Assembly (NCBI GenBank): GCA_038373865.1
Contig: JAXGGA010001673.1
Coordinates: 80,130-144,129 of the forward strand
Source: Uloborus plumipes
Lineage: Eukaryota; Arthropoda; Arachnida; Araneae; Uloboridae
DNA length: 64,000 nucleotides
Reading direction: 5' to 3'
Below, in pieces: positions 19,980-31,905 of the stretch (the first letter of the stretch is position 1; each line of letters begins with the position of its first letter). The notes under the pieces were generated by a model that was not told the DNA's origin, searched no databases, and saw nothing but the letters and a program-made list of their open reading frames with translations. The translations under genes were made by a program, and so were the position numbers.

Positions 19980-20180
19980 ATCTTCTTCGAGGGCCGAGAG
20001 AGAACTGTGAAGGGGAAGGGCTCTGCCGCCCGCTTAAATGGGGGCGGTCACGTGACCCCCGTCGGACGAGGCGCCCCGCCCCGCCCCCTCCTATTGGCTC
20101 TCGAAGGAGAGTGGCTCCTCCCATCGCGCCTCCTCGCTCGAACAAGTTGCAGGTGAACACGAGTAGCGGACACTCACGGG
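19980..20180. promoter_or_regulatory. GC-rich promoter-like patch (E-box, GC boxes, CCAAT)
   Basis: An isolated GC-rich segment in AT-rich surroundings. It holds the palindromic E-box GGTCACGTGACC (20046-20057), GC-box repeats ccccgccccgccccc (20074-20088) and an inverted CCAAT box ATTGG (20093-20097). This set is typical of TATA-less RNA polymerase II promoters. No adjacent ORF with gene-like features was found, so it may be a transposon promoter or a distant first exon. Confidence 0.4.
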
Positions 20181-21061
20181 GAAGGGGGGGGGGGGGATTG
20201 CTTGGTGAGGTTTCGCTGTTGCAGATTTTACCAATTTATTTAAGGAAAACTGAAAAACGAAAGACAGTCGAACCCTTTTATCTCGAAAACCTCTCTACGT
20301 CGAAATTTTTCAACTTGTCCGCTTTAACAGCATACATTTAATGTTTTTTCTCGTGTTTATTTCGAATGATTTTTCTCGAAAACCCCTACTTCACGAATTT
20401 CGACGACTCTCATTTTTGAATTGTATATCTCCAGCCACCTTTATCAATGGTATAACGTGTGGAGAAAAAAAAATCATCTTTTGCACAATAAGGTGTGTCG
20501 AAAAAAACTTTTTTTCGAAATTCAATTTACTAAGTTGATAAAAAGTTGCCCCTACAACCCCTCATATTACACAAAAAAAAAATTATTTGGATCAATAAAT
20601 TTTTAGGCGTCCCGCACGAGGCCCAAAGAGTTTATGATTTTCTTCAAAACTAAGATTTCTTTTCTATTTTGTTTTAAATTAAGATTTTTCAAGTTGACAA
20701 TTTTTTTTTTGCAATTAAACGGAAAATTATAGTCAAATAAAGATTTTTTGCTGTCATGTGGCATTTAGATTCTTTGCATAGTACTCAAAAATAATTTTTT
20801 TTTTTTTTTTTTTTAGTTCAAGTTAGAATTTTCAGTATAAATGTATTAGTTTTCAAAAAATAATAGATAAATGTTGGTTCAAAAACTTGGTCCCTAATCA
20901 AAAATTTTTCGTGTATTCTTTCATGTTTTATGTATAAAAATCATTTGAACTTATCTTCTAATTTAAGGGTAACATTAATTGTGAGGTTTAAAAATAATAA
21001 TAGGTTATAAAAAAATTTTACAAATATCATTTTCATTTCATTACATAGCAATACGTTATTA

Positions 21062-22589
21062 CACTGCGATGCAAAAGTTTAGACAAAATGCAAATATGTG
21101 AATAAAAAGAAAACTATTCAACGAAATGCTTTCAAATTTCTACTGCAGGTACACAATATGGTCCCAAATACATGTCTGGAGTTCTTATAACTATAACTGG
21201 AATCAAATTTTGGATATTACAAAAGATATTTTATTACATTGTTGCAAAAGTTTAGACAATAGTCAGATTTTATGCAAATATCCCTTGAAATGTGATTGGT
21301 GGAGGAAATGCGGGACTGTATTATTCATTTATAAAGTGCAGAGATTGCTGAATAAATAATCAAAATCTCAAAAGCTCTTTAGTTCTCGTGCAAAGAAGAT
21401 GAGAAAGTTTGGAAGCCGAAATTTGAAAATGAACCTACTTTATTAATTTTTTGTCTTTTAAATCGGCTCTAGTATGGTAGTACATTGTTTTTTACTTTGT
21501 GGAGAGTAACTTCAGACATGCGTATCGATCAAAAAGTCAAAGAAAAATTATATTTCTTAAGGATGAAGGAATTGAAAAAACGGCTCAGACTAACGATTCG
21601 CCCCTTAATCCTACAAAACTTCATCTTGGGACAAAAACAGCACGTGGCAGCATAAGTAGATGAACAACTGAATCGGAATGCATAAAAAAAAACAAAGAAT
21701 TGTGCTTGAGCCTTTTCACACAGAGTGTCCCAAATAAGCCAGAGTTTATTGGTAAAAGCAGCACAGCATATGATCATTGGATATTTCTCAAGTCCTGCGA
21801 AAAGAATTATAATCCATCTAGGCCATCCCAATTTTAATAATTTTTATCAAAGAAAGTACCATTCATTTTTTAGTCACGATGATACATATGCTGCTTTTCA
21901 CATTAAAATCTGGCTTATTTGGGACACTCTGTCCGAAAAGGCTCAGGCACAATTCTTTGTTTTTTTTTATGCATTCCGATTCAGTTGTTCATCTACTCAT
22001 GCTGTCACGTGCTGTTTTTGACTCAAGTTGGAGTTTTGTAGGATTAAGGGGCGAATCGTCAGTCTGAGCCGTTTTTCAATTCCTTCATTCTTAAGAAATA
22101 TAATTTTTCTTGGACTGTTTGATCGATACGCATGTCTGAATTTGCTCTCCACAAAGTAAAAAACAATGTACTACCATACTAGAGCCGATTTAAAAGACAA
22201 AAAATTAATAAAGTAGGTTCATTTTCAAATTTCGGCTTCCAAACTTTCTCATCTTCTTTACACGAGAACTAAAGAGCTTTTGAGATTTTGATTATTTATT
22301 CAGCAATCTCTGCACTTTATAAATGAATAATACAGTCCCGCATTTCCTCCACCAATTACATTTCAAGAGATATTTGCATAAAATCTGACTATTGTCTAAA
22401 CTTTTGCAACAACGTAAAAAAATGTCTTTTGTAATATCCAATATTTGATTCCAGTTATAGTTATAAGAAATCCAGACACGTATTTGGGACCATATTATGT
22501 ACCTGCAGTAGAAATTTGAAAGCATTTCGTTGAATAGTTTTCTTTTTATTCAAATATTTGCATTTTGTCTAAACTTTTGCATCGCAGTG
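21062..22589. mobile_element. Foldback/MITE with ~670-bp inverted arms
   Basis: Ends CACTGCGATGCAAAAGTTTA with TA at 21060-21061 and 22590-22591, the Tc1/mariner-type duplication. The left arm 21062-21731 and right arm 21910-22589 match closely (about 95 percent by eye) around a ~180-bp centre. Repeated ORFs on both strands are mirror images and not genes. An isolated relative of the terminus (aaacttttgcaccgcactg) lies at 30319-30337. Confidence 0.88.
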
Positions 22590-22813
22590 TACAAGAATTA
22601 AGTTTAAAAACTAAACACCAAACCATATGTAGAATAGTATGTGAATTATCATTTCATAATTCATTAAAAATTAAGTTAAAAAATATCAAACTATTTTTCA
22701 AAATAGTTGTTTTATGAGAATTTAAGGAAAATCTTTGCTTCCAAATAAACTAAAATGTCTTTCTTATACCTCTTTTAAAATTCATATTAACCATAGTAGT
22801 ATGTTTAAAATGA

Positions 22814-23150
22814 CATCCCAAGTAGCATCAACTCATCGGATTTTGCTCGGCCGATCATGAACTCCTCGTAAACTGATCCCTTAACGCACGATGACATCGC
22901 TCCGATCAGTATCCGAGCACTTTCACCGGAAAGTGATATCCTTCCGATCAACTTTCCCGTGCACTGCTCGTAAATTGCTCCAAATCTCATCGTATTTCGA
23001 GCAAAACTCATCGGATTTTGCTGCTCGGATTCTGTTTGGCCAATGAGACATATTGACGCAATTCCCGATGAGAACTCATCGGAATCCGATCATCGGCCGA
23101 TGAGCATTTCATTGGGTTTCGATGAATGGCCGATGAGTATGCTTCTAGGC
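22814..23150. mobile_element. MITE rich in CTCATCGG/CCGATGAG motifs
   Basis: Imperfect ends ccaagtagcatcaactcatcgg and (minus) cctagaagcatactcatcgg enclose many CGATGAG, CCGATCA and TGCTCG(G) motifs in both orientations. The inside is moderately GC-rich with no ORF of note. No clear TSD. Confidence 0.5.
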
Positions 23151-23189
23151 ATTTTGTTTCGAATTTTAGAAGTTATTTTCTATCTAGTG

Positions 23190-23960
23190 AGCATGGACCG
23201 TCTGGTCGAGGCTCACCTTCATCCCTTTCTTTGACGCTAAAGCTGCTGTTACCTCTTCAGCAATTTTCTCGACAGCTTGTGTGTGCGAAGGGATCTTAAA
23301 CTTTTTTTTGTCACACAGGCCTATTTCAGCAATCAATTCCAGTTCTTCAATGCTTATATCAGTTATGAGGGGTGGGTCCGTAATAGCTGTGGACTACCAA
23401 CTAATTAAATCCGCGTCATCTTGTGCTTCGAAGCTGACTTTGAGGCATTTAAATACTCGTCACTCAGTTTGATTAGTTTGACGTATTTCTTGAATCTTCT
23501 TGAGTGCAAGCAGTCTGACATGCGAACGCTCGTCAAATCACATTCCTACAAGAAGATGCTCTGGATGAGTCATGAAAGTATTTCTTTGCAGTGCTGAAAG
23601 GGCAACATTCTTAAGATCTGTATCCTGTATCCAATTATTGCTGAAATTTATGATCTTTAAAAAATGCTTAGATGCATGAATAATTTTATGCTGAGATTTG
23701 ATTGTAAATCAGCAGGGTGTGTAAACCTTTATCATAAATTCTGCTAATTTAGTTTCTGAACTTGGATCACCAGTTGCGATCTATAGCCCCGCTACTCTGT
23801 TTGCCATCTTACATGGGGAATGTTTCCAGGGTTCCTCTCAACTAGATTTAAAAAAAATTGCCAACATTAAAGTTTCAGACCTATCCCAGAAGTATTTTAG
23901 ATCTGCACTCAATTCTTTGACATCAACTTTTGACAAAACACTTTCTATTTTCTTCAAGTT
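23190..23960 (-). pseudogene. Decayed TE-associated protein (SHTQAVEKIAEEVT type)
   Basis: Minus-strand readings in several frames give, in order, LQRNTFMTHPEHLLVGM, DERSHVRLLALKKIQEIRQ, FKCLKVSFEAQDD, TDPPLITDISIEELELIAEI and SHTQAVEKIAEEVTAA. I recognise this succession as an uncharacterised protein carried in many copies in arthropod genomes (family pattern: ..RNAFFAHPEN.., ..LTDER.HIR.LALRRI.., ..PCHTQAVER..). Its function is not known to me. Multiple stops and frameshifts (e.g. TGA after LLVGM) show it is dead. It lies inside the inverted-repeat composite 20265-25252 and may be its cargo. Confidence 0.55.
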
Positions 23961-24469
23961 CATGACTGGTAGATCTTGTCAAGATGGTGAGAGTTTTCCT
24001 CAAAACCCTGTTTTCCAATTTTTAATTGTTCGATATTTATTTAATTTTTTAATTCATTTTTAAGATATTTAAGAAATGTGTTAGGCATATTTCAACGCTT
24101 TTTCGTCTTTCTTTTACTTTTTCGGGAAAGTAGGCTCGAAACCTGTGAAAAAGAAAGTGTTCGTCAAAAAGGATTTCACTAGTCAAAGATTTTAAGAGTT
24201 ACGCTGATCTGGAGATAGTTAAACCTGTCTATCTCGAATTTCACGGGACAGAAGAAGAATTCGAGATACGGAGGTTTCGATATACAGAGGTTGTGATAAA
24301 ATTTACAAAAATCAGCAATTGGAACAAGTCGAATACATAATAGATTGTTTTGCATTGATATTGTTGAATATTTTGCTGCACGACATGCGAGTCCACGTTT
24401 TACTAGTTGTGTTGACTATATCGGTAGCAAGTGAATGCATTCCTTTAAGTACGAACATAGTCTTTGAAT

Positions 24470-25008
24470 CGGGGGCGGCAAATAAGGGGGGCAAGAGGGG
24501 GCGGTCGCACCCCCAAATGTTTCCCGCAGAATAATAAAAAACAGGGAAATTCAATTTATGAATACCACAAATCAATGATAACGCTCAAAATCGATTAAAA
24601 AACTTTGCCAATTACTTTTAACAAAAGTTGATGAAACGCGAAACTTTTTCCTCTGGATTATTTCAAAGAGAAAGGAATCGGAAATATGTGTTTTCTAACT
24701 CTAACATAAGCACAACAGAACAAGAAAGGATTTTCCTCTTTGACTGGATGTTGATGAAAAGCAAAATGTGTTCTTGTTCTTGAGTCCAAATATTGTAGAT
24801 TAAAACTTAACTGAAAGTTAAAAACTAATTTCTACCATGCAGACATTTTGAGTCATAGCTCGTTACAAAACAGTTTTTAATTGCTTTAATAACTCTATAT
24901 AAAATTCCTCTTAAGACATGTTAACTAATAGGTATTTTATTTCACACTGAGGTACACCATCTTTAAAAATCTCGCCCCCTCAAATAAAATGGTGAAATGC
25001 CGCCCCTG
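24470..25008. mobile_element. hAT MITE (CAGGGGCGGCAAA family), perfect 8-bp TSD
   Basis: Ends cgggggcggcaaataagg and (minus) CAGGGGCGGCATTTCACC; flanks CTTTGAAT at 24462-24469 and 25009-25016. The first ~60 bp and the interior are shared with the copy at 26087. Confidence 0.9.
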
Positions 25009-25259
25009 CTTTGAATGATTGTGCAGAAGATGCTTTTTATCTCCAAGTTCTAACATTGATAAAGGTGGCTACAGATGAAATTCAAAAGTGAGAGTCGTAG
25101 AAATTCGAGACATTAGAGGTTTTCGGGAAAAATCATTCGAGATAAACATGAGAAAAAACATTAAATGTATGCTGTAAAAGCAGGGAAACTGAAAAATTTC
25201 GGCATAGAGAGGTTTTTGAAGTAGACAGGTTCGAGATAAACGAGTTCGTCTGTACAGAA

Positions 25260-26086
25260 ATGACTCTCATTCCCAAAGAACACGAACTGTGGGCCACGTC
25301 GTAGAAGACAGACGAAAAGAAAGATTCGGAACCAAACAATTGCATAGGTGAGAGTCTCGAATCATTGAGCAAAGTTAAATTGCGTATTGTTTCCACTAAT
25401 TGCTTTTTGTTCGAGCCTCGCATCAGAAGCATCATTTTTGATTATTCACTTCAGTTCCGCAATTCGGAGGAAAAACCCGACCGATAAATTGTTTTTCAGT
25501 TTTATTTGTCTGCGGATTTAATGGAAATATCTCGTGTTTTGTTTTCTCTCCAACGCTAATACGTTGGAATCGGTGTCGAAAAAGGAATTGCATAAAACTC
25601 ACCAGAGTGAAGATTTTGGTTCTCAATGTCTGGAGTGCTGTAATGAAATGTCTTGAAATAAATGACACAGCAGGTCAACTTTTGTGAGTCATGAAAAGAA
25701 TTAATAGCGAAAGGTTTCTCATACTGTCTCGCCGAAATTTCTCGATGAGTCAAAGAGCCACGTACTGATAAAACGCTTTCATTCCTGAATTTTTTCTCTC
25801 GACGCTTTCATGAAAATTTTTTTGTCTACATTTCTACTTTGCTCATCCCCGAACGAATGTTGAGTAGTTTTTTAGACCCGTCGGCACCTGCAATGGTACC
25901 TATACACTAGAGATGGAGAGAAGCTTCGGCCATTTTTAATGCGTTTTTATTAGTTTCACATGTGGGTTTGTTTGTTTGTATGTATGTAACTCTGAATAAA
26001 AGATAACATTCACTTTCTTTGCAAACATAAAAGTAATATATTTAATTCTATTGTTTATATTAAAGCAAAACTACATTACATGTTGA
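25260..26086. other. Unassigned spacer
   Basis: Mixed composition with short ORFs lacking recognisable motifs. A tttgtttgtatgtatgtaac tract near 25970 looks like the reverse of a dispersed-repeat tail. Nothing else supported. Confidence 0.4.
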
Positions 26087-26644
26087 CAGGGGCGGCAAAT
26101 AAGGGGGCAAGAGGCGGCGGTCGCACCCCAAATACTTTTCGCAGAATGTTAGAAATCGGGAAAATTCAATTTATGCATAGCACAAATCAATTATCATGTG
26201 CAATTGGAACTGAAAAAGCTTGTCAATTTCCAACGAAAATTGATAAAACTCATCCTTAAACGTATTCTCAAGATTGTTTCTAATAAGAGAGGAATCTGAA
26301 GAAAAATGATCTGAAGCAAGCATAACCGGACATCGGACAAGAAAGGATTTCGAACTTAAGATGCTTGGGAAATAGCACATCAAGACACTGGAATTCAACG
26401 CAAAAAAACTCTTCCGGAGTCCAAACATTAAAGATTAAAACTTGACTAAAACTTAAAAACTAATTTATAACCAAACATTTTATGTGACAATTAATTACAA
26501 AATAATTTTGAAGTTTGGTCATAAAATTCAAATTACTTCTCCATTTTTTCTTAATATTAAATCCAATTTAAGACATAATTATTTTACTGAGAAACTTCAT
26601 ATTTAAGGCGCCCCCTCAAAAGAAATATTGAAATGCCGCCCCTG
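26087..26644. mobile_element. hAT MITE (CAGGGGCGGCAAA family), second copy
   Basis: Ends CAGGGGCGGCAAATAAGGG and (minus) CAGGGGCGGCATTTCAA; flanks CATGTTGA (26079-26086) and CACGTTGA (26645-26652), one mismatch. The flanking DNA resembles, on the opposite strand, the dispersed-repeat fragment at 19560-19620. Confidence 0.88.
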
Positions 26645-26931
26645 CACGTTGATGTATTACGAGTTCATGTAAATTTAGTGGATAGTCAATAATTTTGAAA
26701 ATCAGAGCAAATCAGTTAGAATTTCATTAAATATAGTTTGATTAATTCTAAAAGCGCATTTTTTAGCTTTTTTAAACTATAATTTGATTATTTTCAGCTG
26801 TAATTTAAACGTATGAGTTGTATTATTATTCATTATTTAAGCAAGCAAAATACGAAAAAGAGTACCCACTCCTTGCACATGTACTTTTAAGCTCTCTCTC
26901 TCTGTATCTAAGTGTATATATTAGGGATGCA

Positions 26932-28110
26932 TTGATTAATCGGCAGTACCGATTAATAAATATATTCCATTTACCCATCGGGCATAATCGGCCCTTTTGC
27001 CGATTATTTTTAATCGGCAAAATTTATTTTTTTTAAATATTTTATTTTCAAAGCATACCTTTAGGAGAGAACTACACGATGATGAAATTGACTAACAGTA
27101 ATTCATTTTCTGGAAACATTACTATAACATGTAATGTGGAATTGTACATAGTAAAAGCAAAACGAACACTTCAAAAAGTGCATAAAAACTGAACGAAATG
27201 TTAAAAAACAACCCTCGCAGTTGATATTCACAAGGCACTCTTATGAATAATTAAATTAGAACTTTCAAATAGTAAGCTTGCCGATTAAACGCAGAAAAAA
27301 AAAATTAACAAAATTACTGTAAGTATGCCCTGAACAAGAATTTACTATCAAAAATGTTTATAAGCAATGAATAAATAATTTCCTGAAAACGCAAAGGTAA
27401 CATGTAATGCGAAAGTATGGTGGGAAAAATTAAGAAAAATGACTCAAAAACTGTGTAATGGAACGTAAAAAAAAAAAATCTTTATAGTTGTTTTCAATTT
27501 TTAAATAAATTAATTTTCACAATTTGAATAAATATACCAAATGCAATGTAGAAACATTTTCCATGTGTCATTATTTTTCTCCGTTATCATAGTGTTTTAG
27601 ACAACTTAATAATTTTCACAAAGGGGGAATAAGTTTTGGCAGGGGTGATTCTGAGTTCATGAAAAAATACCTGAAAGTTTTGAAGAGAAGTGTGTGTGTG
27701 GGGGGGGGGGGGTGCTTTTTTCAAAAAAACCAAGGCTCCTATTATTTAAGCATACCTAATTTTATAATTATACATATTTAATAATAAATTGTCTTTCATA
27801 AACAAACAAGACACATTTCATACATTCGAATAGTTTCAAATAGTTTCTAGTCAAAAACAATAGAATTTCATCTTAACATTTTTGCTCGATGAATATTATT
27901 AGTAATTATCAGAAAATCACTGAAAATTCGAAAAAAAAAAGTACCGAAGGTGGGAAGACAAAAGCATAATTAAAAATATTTTATTTCCGGTATTTTCGAC
28001 CATGAAAATACCAGAATCTATCATGAAAATACCGGAACACAATCACCCCTGGTTTTGGGCTCAATCAGATAAATCGGTAATCGGCAGATTTGCTGATCGG
28101 TGCAGAGCAA
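26932..28110. other. AT-rich DNA bounded by ATCGG motifs, possibly a decayed hAT
   Basis: TAGGGATGCATTGATTAATC at 26932 is a hAT-like end followed by atcgg/ccgat repeats. Similar aatcggtaatcggcagattt motifs recur near 28068-28105, but no proper right terminus or TSD is seen. Includes a (TG/G) run at 27690-27712 and no supported gene. Confidence 0.35.
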
Positions 28111-28139
28111 AAATAAAGTGTTGTTGTTCGTATTATGAT

Positions 28140-28345
28140 GGCAGCGGAAGTTCCAGTTTAAAACTGCAAAATGCACAGTAAAAAGCTGCAAAATTAGCAA
28201 TTTTACTGTTTATTACTGCAAAGCAGCAGTTTTACAGTTTATTACCCCAGTTTCAGTTTATTACCGCGAAGTTAGCTGCACTACACCGTAAAAAACAACA
28301 GTATAATACTGGCAGCAGAGGTTCCTCTTTAAAACTATAGAAACT
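28140..28345. repeat. CTGTAAA palindromic repeat cluster
   Basis: Repeated agttccagtttaaaactgca, caaaattagcaatttta and tttattac(t/c) blocks of the CTGTAAA family seen in full at 42706-46110. Confidence 0.8.
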
Positions 28346-28594
28346 GGAGCCGGGATTATTATTTTCTTAGAAAAACATTTATTAATACTTGAAAGGACAC
28401 TTAACACATAATGCTTAATCTTACAGCCAATATTTTCGTAACTGTTTTACATCCACTTATTTTTAAGATCCACTTTATCGAAAGAACAAAAACATTTTCC
28501 CCGATTCTTATCTGTTGCCAGATTCATTTTCACAATATCACTACCAAAATGGTTTGACGTCATAGTTTTTAGGAAGTGGCTTAGCTGGAGTTAC

Positions 28595-28765
28595 AACAAA
28601 AACAGTAAAACGCACGGTAATAAACTGTAAAATCAAAAATTTATTACTGTAAAATTGGCAATTGACAGTTTATTTCTGTAAAATTAGAAATTTTGCAATT
28701 TGTTACTGCAAAATTAGCAATTTTTACAGTTTATTACTATACAGTAAACACAACATTCAGTTGTG
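28595..28765. repeat. CTGTAAA palindromic repeat cluster
   Basis: Short tandem palindromes (ctgtaaaat...attttacag, tttattactg) of the same family, ending 16 bp before the hAT MITE. Confidence 0.8.
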
Positions 28766-28780
28766 TACGGTTGTCTCCAG

Positions 28781-29355
28781 CAGGGGTGCCCCCCCCCCCA
28801 AGCTCAATGGCGCAAATTCCCCCCCAAAAATTTTCACAATCCCCTTGTGCTTTTTATTATATTTTTTTTTTACCCTTTTTTTTATTATTTTTTATTTTTT
28901 AAAATCTTATTTATTTATTTTTTTAATATTATTTACTTATTTTTTAATATTATTTATTTTTTATCGTTATTTATATATTTATTAAAATTATAACTATTAT
29001 ATTTTTATATACATTATTACTTTTTTAAAAGCTCAAAATATGGGCAGAATAGAATCGCTTTTTTTCCTTTTTTTCCAGACATTCCAATCGCATACACACA
29101 CACACACACACAACAAATAAATAAATAAATAAATAAATAAAAATAATCAAATTAAGAACATAATTTAAATTGAAAAAAAAAATTGATGAATAATTTTCAT
29201 TTGAAAAAAAAAACAGTTCGTTATTTAAATTAAAAAATAAATTTTTAATAATTTAAATATACAAATAAATGAGTTAAAAAAAAATCCCCTCCAAAAATTT
29301 TGATGGCGCAACTTGCGCCATAATCCCCCATCCCCCCCCCCTGTGGGCACCCCTG
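28781..29355. mobile_element. hAT MITE (CAGGGGTGCCC family), perfect 8-bp TSD
   Basis: Ends CAGGGGTGCCCCCC and (minus) CAGGGGTGCCCACAGGGGG; subterminal ATGGCGCAA repeats. Flanks GTCTCCAG at 28773-28780 and 29356-29363. The interior is a low-complexity T/A-rich core with (CA)n and (AAAT)n. Relatives at 42111 and 46247. Confidence 0.92.
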
Positions 29356-29363
29356 GTCTCCAG

Positions 29364-30342
29364 TGTTGTAGACGGTACAAAGAGGGGTATCCGCCCGGGG
29401 AGCGTTGGATCCAAAAGATCGCTGTGATTTTTCTGAAGCGGTGACATGATTGGCCGAGCTTTCACAGCACAGCAACCAATCCGGCGCAAGGAACTCCTCC
29501 CTCGAAATGGGTATTTACGGCGGCATAGGAAAAAAAAGGATTTTGCATTTTCCGTATTTTGTGTTTTTCTCACTCAGTGCTGTGAGAAATCTGAAATCGT
29601 GGTTCTCAAACCTGGATAAATGAGACAATAATTAGTTCGGATGTTCAGACAGTTTGGATTTTTGAGAAAAACCTAGAAAATACCTTTCGGGGAAAGAGTG
29701 AAAACGTTGATCATTCCCGTTTCACTTTTAAACACAATTCAATTCTTACAAATTGCCAGTTGGAGGTCATCTTATCAACCTTTTCACACCATGCGTCCCA
29801 AGAAAATTTTAAAACGAACAGCTTGACATCTGAAGTTAAACATAATTTAACATGAAGAAAATTAGGAAGTCCTGATCTTCTTAGAACTCTCTTGGATATC
29901 ACATATTTTTTACACCATGCGTCCCAAGAAAATTTCAAAAAATATTTTGGGACGGAAACTCTTCTCTGCCTAATGGAAAGCATGACTATCAGTCCTCAAT
30001 TAGTGTTGAAAATTTCCTTAAAAAAAAATCATGCTAGTTTTCACATTCGATTCATGGTAACAAAATTATTATTGCGTAAAACAATAAAAAAATCTCGTTG
30101 CGAAAGAGTTAAATTTCTTCATCCTTACAAAATAGGATTTTTCCTCGTCATAAGCTTTTGCGACATCAAAAGGAAAAAAAAATGTTTTTCGCAATTTCTG
30201 ATTTTTGTTTCGGTTATGTTTTTCAAAATTTCAGACACATATTTAGGATCACACTAGTAGACATTTAAAAAGCCCTCGGTTGATTTTTTTTTTTTTTTTT
30301 TTGAATTCAAATTTGCTCAAACTTTTGCACCGCACTGCGCAG
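29364..30342. other. Mostly unique DNA; CCAAT-rich patch and one TIR remnant
   Basis: 29380-29540 is moderately GC-rich, with ATTGG at 29451 and CCAAT at 29475 in opposite orientation, but no ORF that looks like a gene. A ~30-bp direct repeat (caccatgcgtcccaagaaaa) occurs at about 29787 and 29917. aaacttttgcaccgcactg at 30319-30337 matches the terminus of the foldback element at 21062. Confidence 0.4.
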
Positions 30343-31262
30343 TCACTGTAAAAAATTGATGTTGTTTTTACAGTGTAATACACCTAACTTTACAGTAAAA
30401 AACTGTAAATATTGCTAATTTTGCAGTAATAAACTAAAATTTCTCATTTTACACTAATAAACTGTTAAACTGCTCATTTTAACCCTTCACTGCACGATTT
30501 TTTATATTTTCATGAAAAAAATAATTTGTTACCTTTAAATAGCCCTGAGTTCAGGAAAAATGAAGAAAAAAATTAATCTTAAAAATGTGCACCAAAAATG
30601 ATGTTTTAATTGTTTGTTCTATATATGGCACAAAGCACATAGCATATGCTTTGTATACCGATAAGTGTAATAATCTACAATGTGTTTTGTGCCATAAGTG
30701 GTATAAACAAACTTTCCACTAAGTGTATTTTAACATTTTTAGAACAAAGAAAATAATGACTAAGCACACTTCTAACGGAAATGCAGACACTCTTTCTTTC
30801 AGAAGCAAGAACTGTAATACCTAGACTAGTGCAACTAACTAGTGCTTAAACATCACACTAAACTCTTATAGCAATGTTCCAGAAGGGGCACAAAGCTCAG
30901 TTTAACTGCATTTAAAAATCATAGGAATATATGAGGGTTTATTTGGTTTGTGCCAGATCTGGCACACCGTGCAGTGAAGGGTTAAAGTACTAAATTGTGA
31001 AATTGCTAATTTAACAGTTTATTAATGTGCATTTTACAGTTTTAAACTGGAACCTCTGCTGTCAGTATTTTACTGCTGTTTTTAAATGCAACTTATTTTG
31101 TGGTAATAAACTAAAATTGTGGTATTAAACTGTAAAATTGCTGCTTTAGAGTAATAAACTGTAAATTTCCTAATTTTGCAGTTTATTACTGTGCATTTTA
31201 GAGTTTTACACTGGAGCCTCAGCTTTGTTTTACTGTAAAAATAACTTTATTTTGTGCGGTGA
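30343..31262. repeat. CTGTAAA repeat element split by a piggyBac MITE
   Basis: Starts cactgtaaaaaattgatgttgtttttacagtg and ends with ttttactgtaaaaataactttattttgtgcggtg; palindromic units fill both sides of the 499-bp insertion at 30483-30981. Confidence 0.8.
30483..30981. mobile_element. piggyBac-type MITE (499 bp), TTAA flanks
   Basis: TIR CCCTTCACTGCACG at both ends, flanked by TTAA at 30479-30482 and 30982-30985. CCC-starting TIRs with TTAA duplication are diagnostic of piggyBac. An internal perfect palindrome TGTGCCAGATCTGGCACA abuts the right TIR, and a tggcacaaagcacatagcat block lies mid-element. Near-identical copy at 61558. Confidence 0.9.
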
Positions 31263-31905
31263 TACAGTAGATAACGCTACAAAAAGTAATGATATTATTC
31301 AACAAAGTTTAACAAAAAGGAACTCTCATTGTTTTGTGAACAGAAGAAAAAAGGGAAAATATTTGCATAGAAAATGTTGAATTCATTTCTGAAAAGAGTA
31401 AAACTGACGGAGACTTGAAAATCGCCGATTTTCGGCTGAAAAATATGTTTTTCGTGCAGTAAAAATCTCTTTCATTTTCTATACTTAACATGTATATGCT
31501 GGCTATAGTGCACTAAACGAAACCACGAGGTTAAGAGCAAGCAAAGCTGCGGATGGACTGTTCTTTGTTTTGTTTGTGATTAAATCACAAAAGGAATAAA
31601 AAATGCGTATATTATAGCGCATTAAGATATTTTGCGACATAAAATCGTATGAAAAAGAAAATTTAAGGTAGAAAAACTATTAATTAAAATTTTGGATTAC
31701 AAATATTTTATGCAATAGCGCCACCTAGAGACAGCTTTTATTGTGAAAGAGCCAGCAAGCAAAGAAATATAGTTTCTTTTTCAGTCAGTAATTCAAGTTT
31801 AATGAAACAGTTCCAGCTAGGAAACATTGGATTTTTAGATTTAGTACATCAGTATTAGTAGATTTCAAGCAAGTTCCCGTAGTCCCAAAGATTGGTAAAC
31901 GAACT
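31263..31905. other. AT-rich spacer
   Basis: No repeat family or gene recognised; the short minus-strand ORF at 31309-31491 has no motif. Confidence 0.4.

Larger units (their letters stand above)
20265..25252. mobile_element. ~5-kb composite bounded by ~190-bp inverted repeats (Tigger/pogo-like ends)
   Basis: Left end CAGTCGAACCCTTTTATCTCG and right end (minus) CAGACGAACTCGTTTATCTC, followed inwards by matching cctctcta...gaaatttttca, acagcatacatttaatgttt and gccacctttatcaatg blocks. TA follows the right end. Repeated tatctcgaa-type ends recall pogo/Tigger elements, a tentative assignment. Between them lie a foldback element, a MITE, a decayed TE-protein gene and a hAT MITE, so the structure is old and heavily invaded. 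A further fragment with tatctcgaatttcacggg sits at 24218-24290. Confidence 0.6.

Noticed and set aside
21126..22525. Mirror-image ORFs beginning MLSNFYCRY
   Set aside because: The same sequence in the two arms of a foldback element; no homology recognised.
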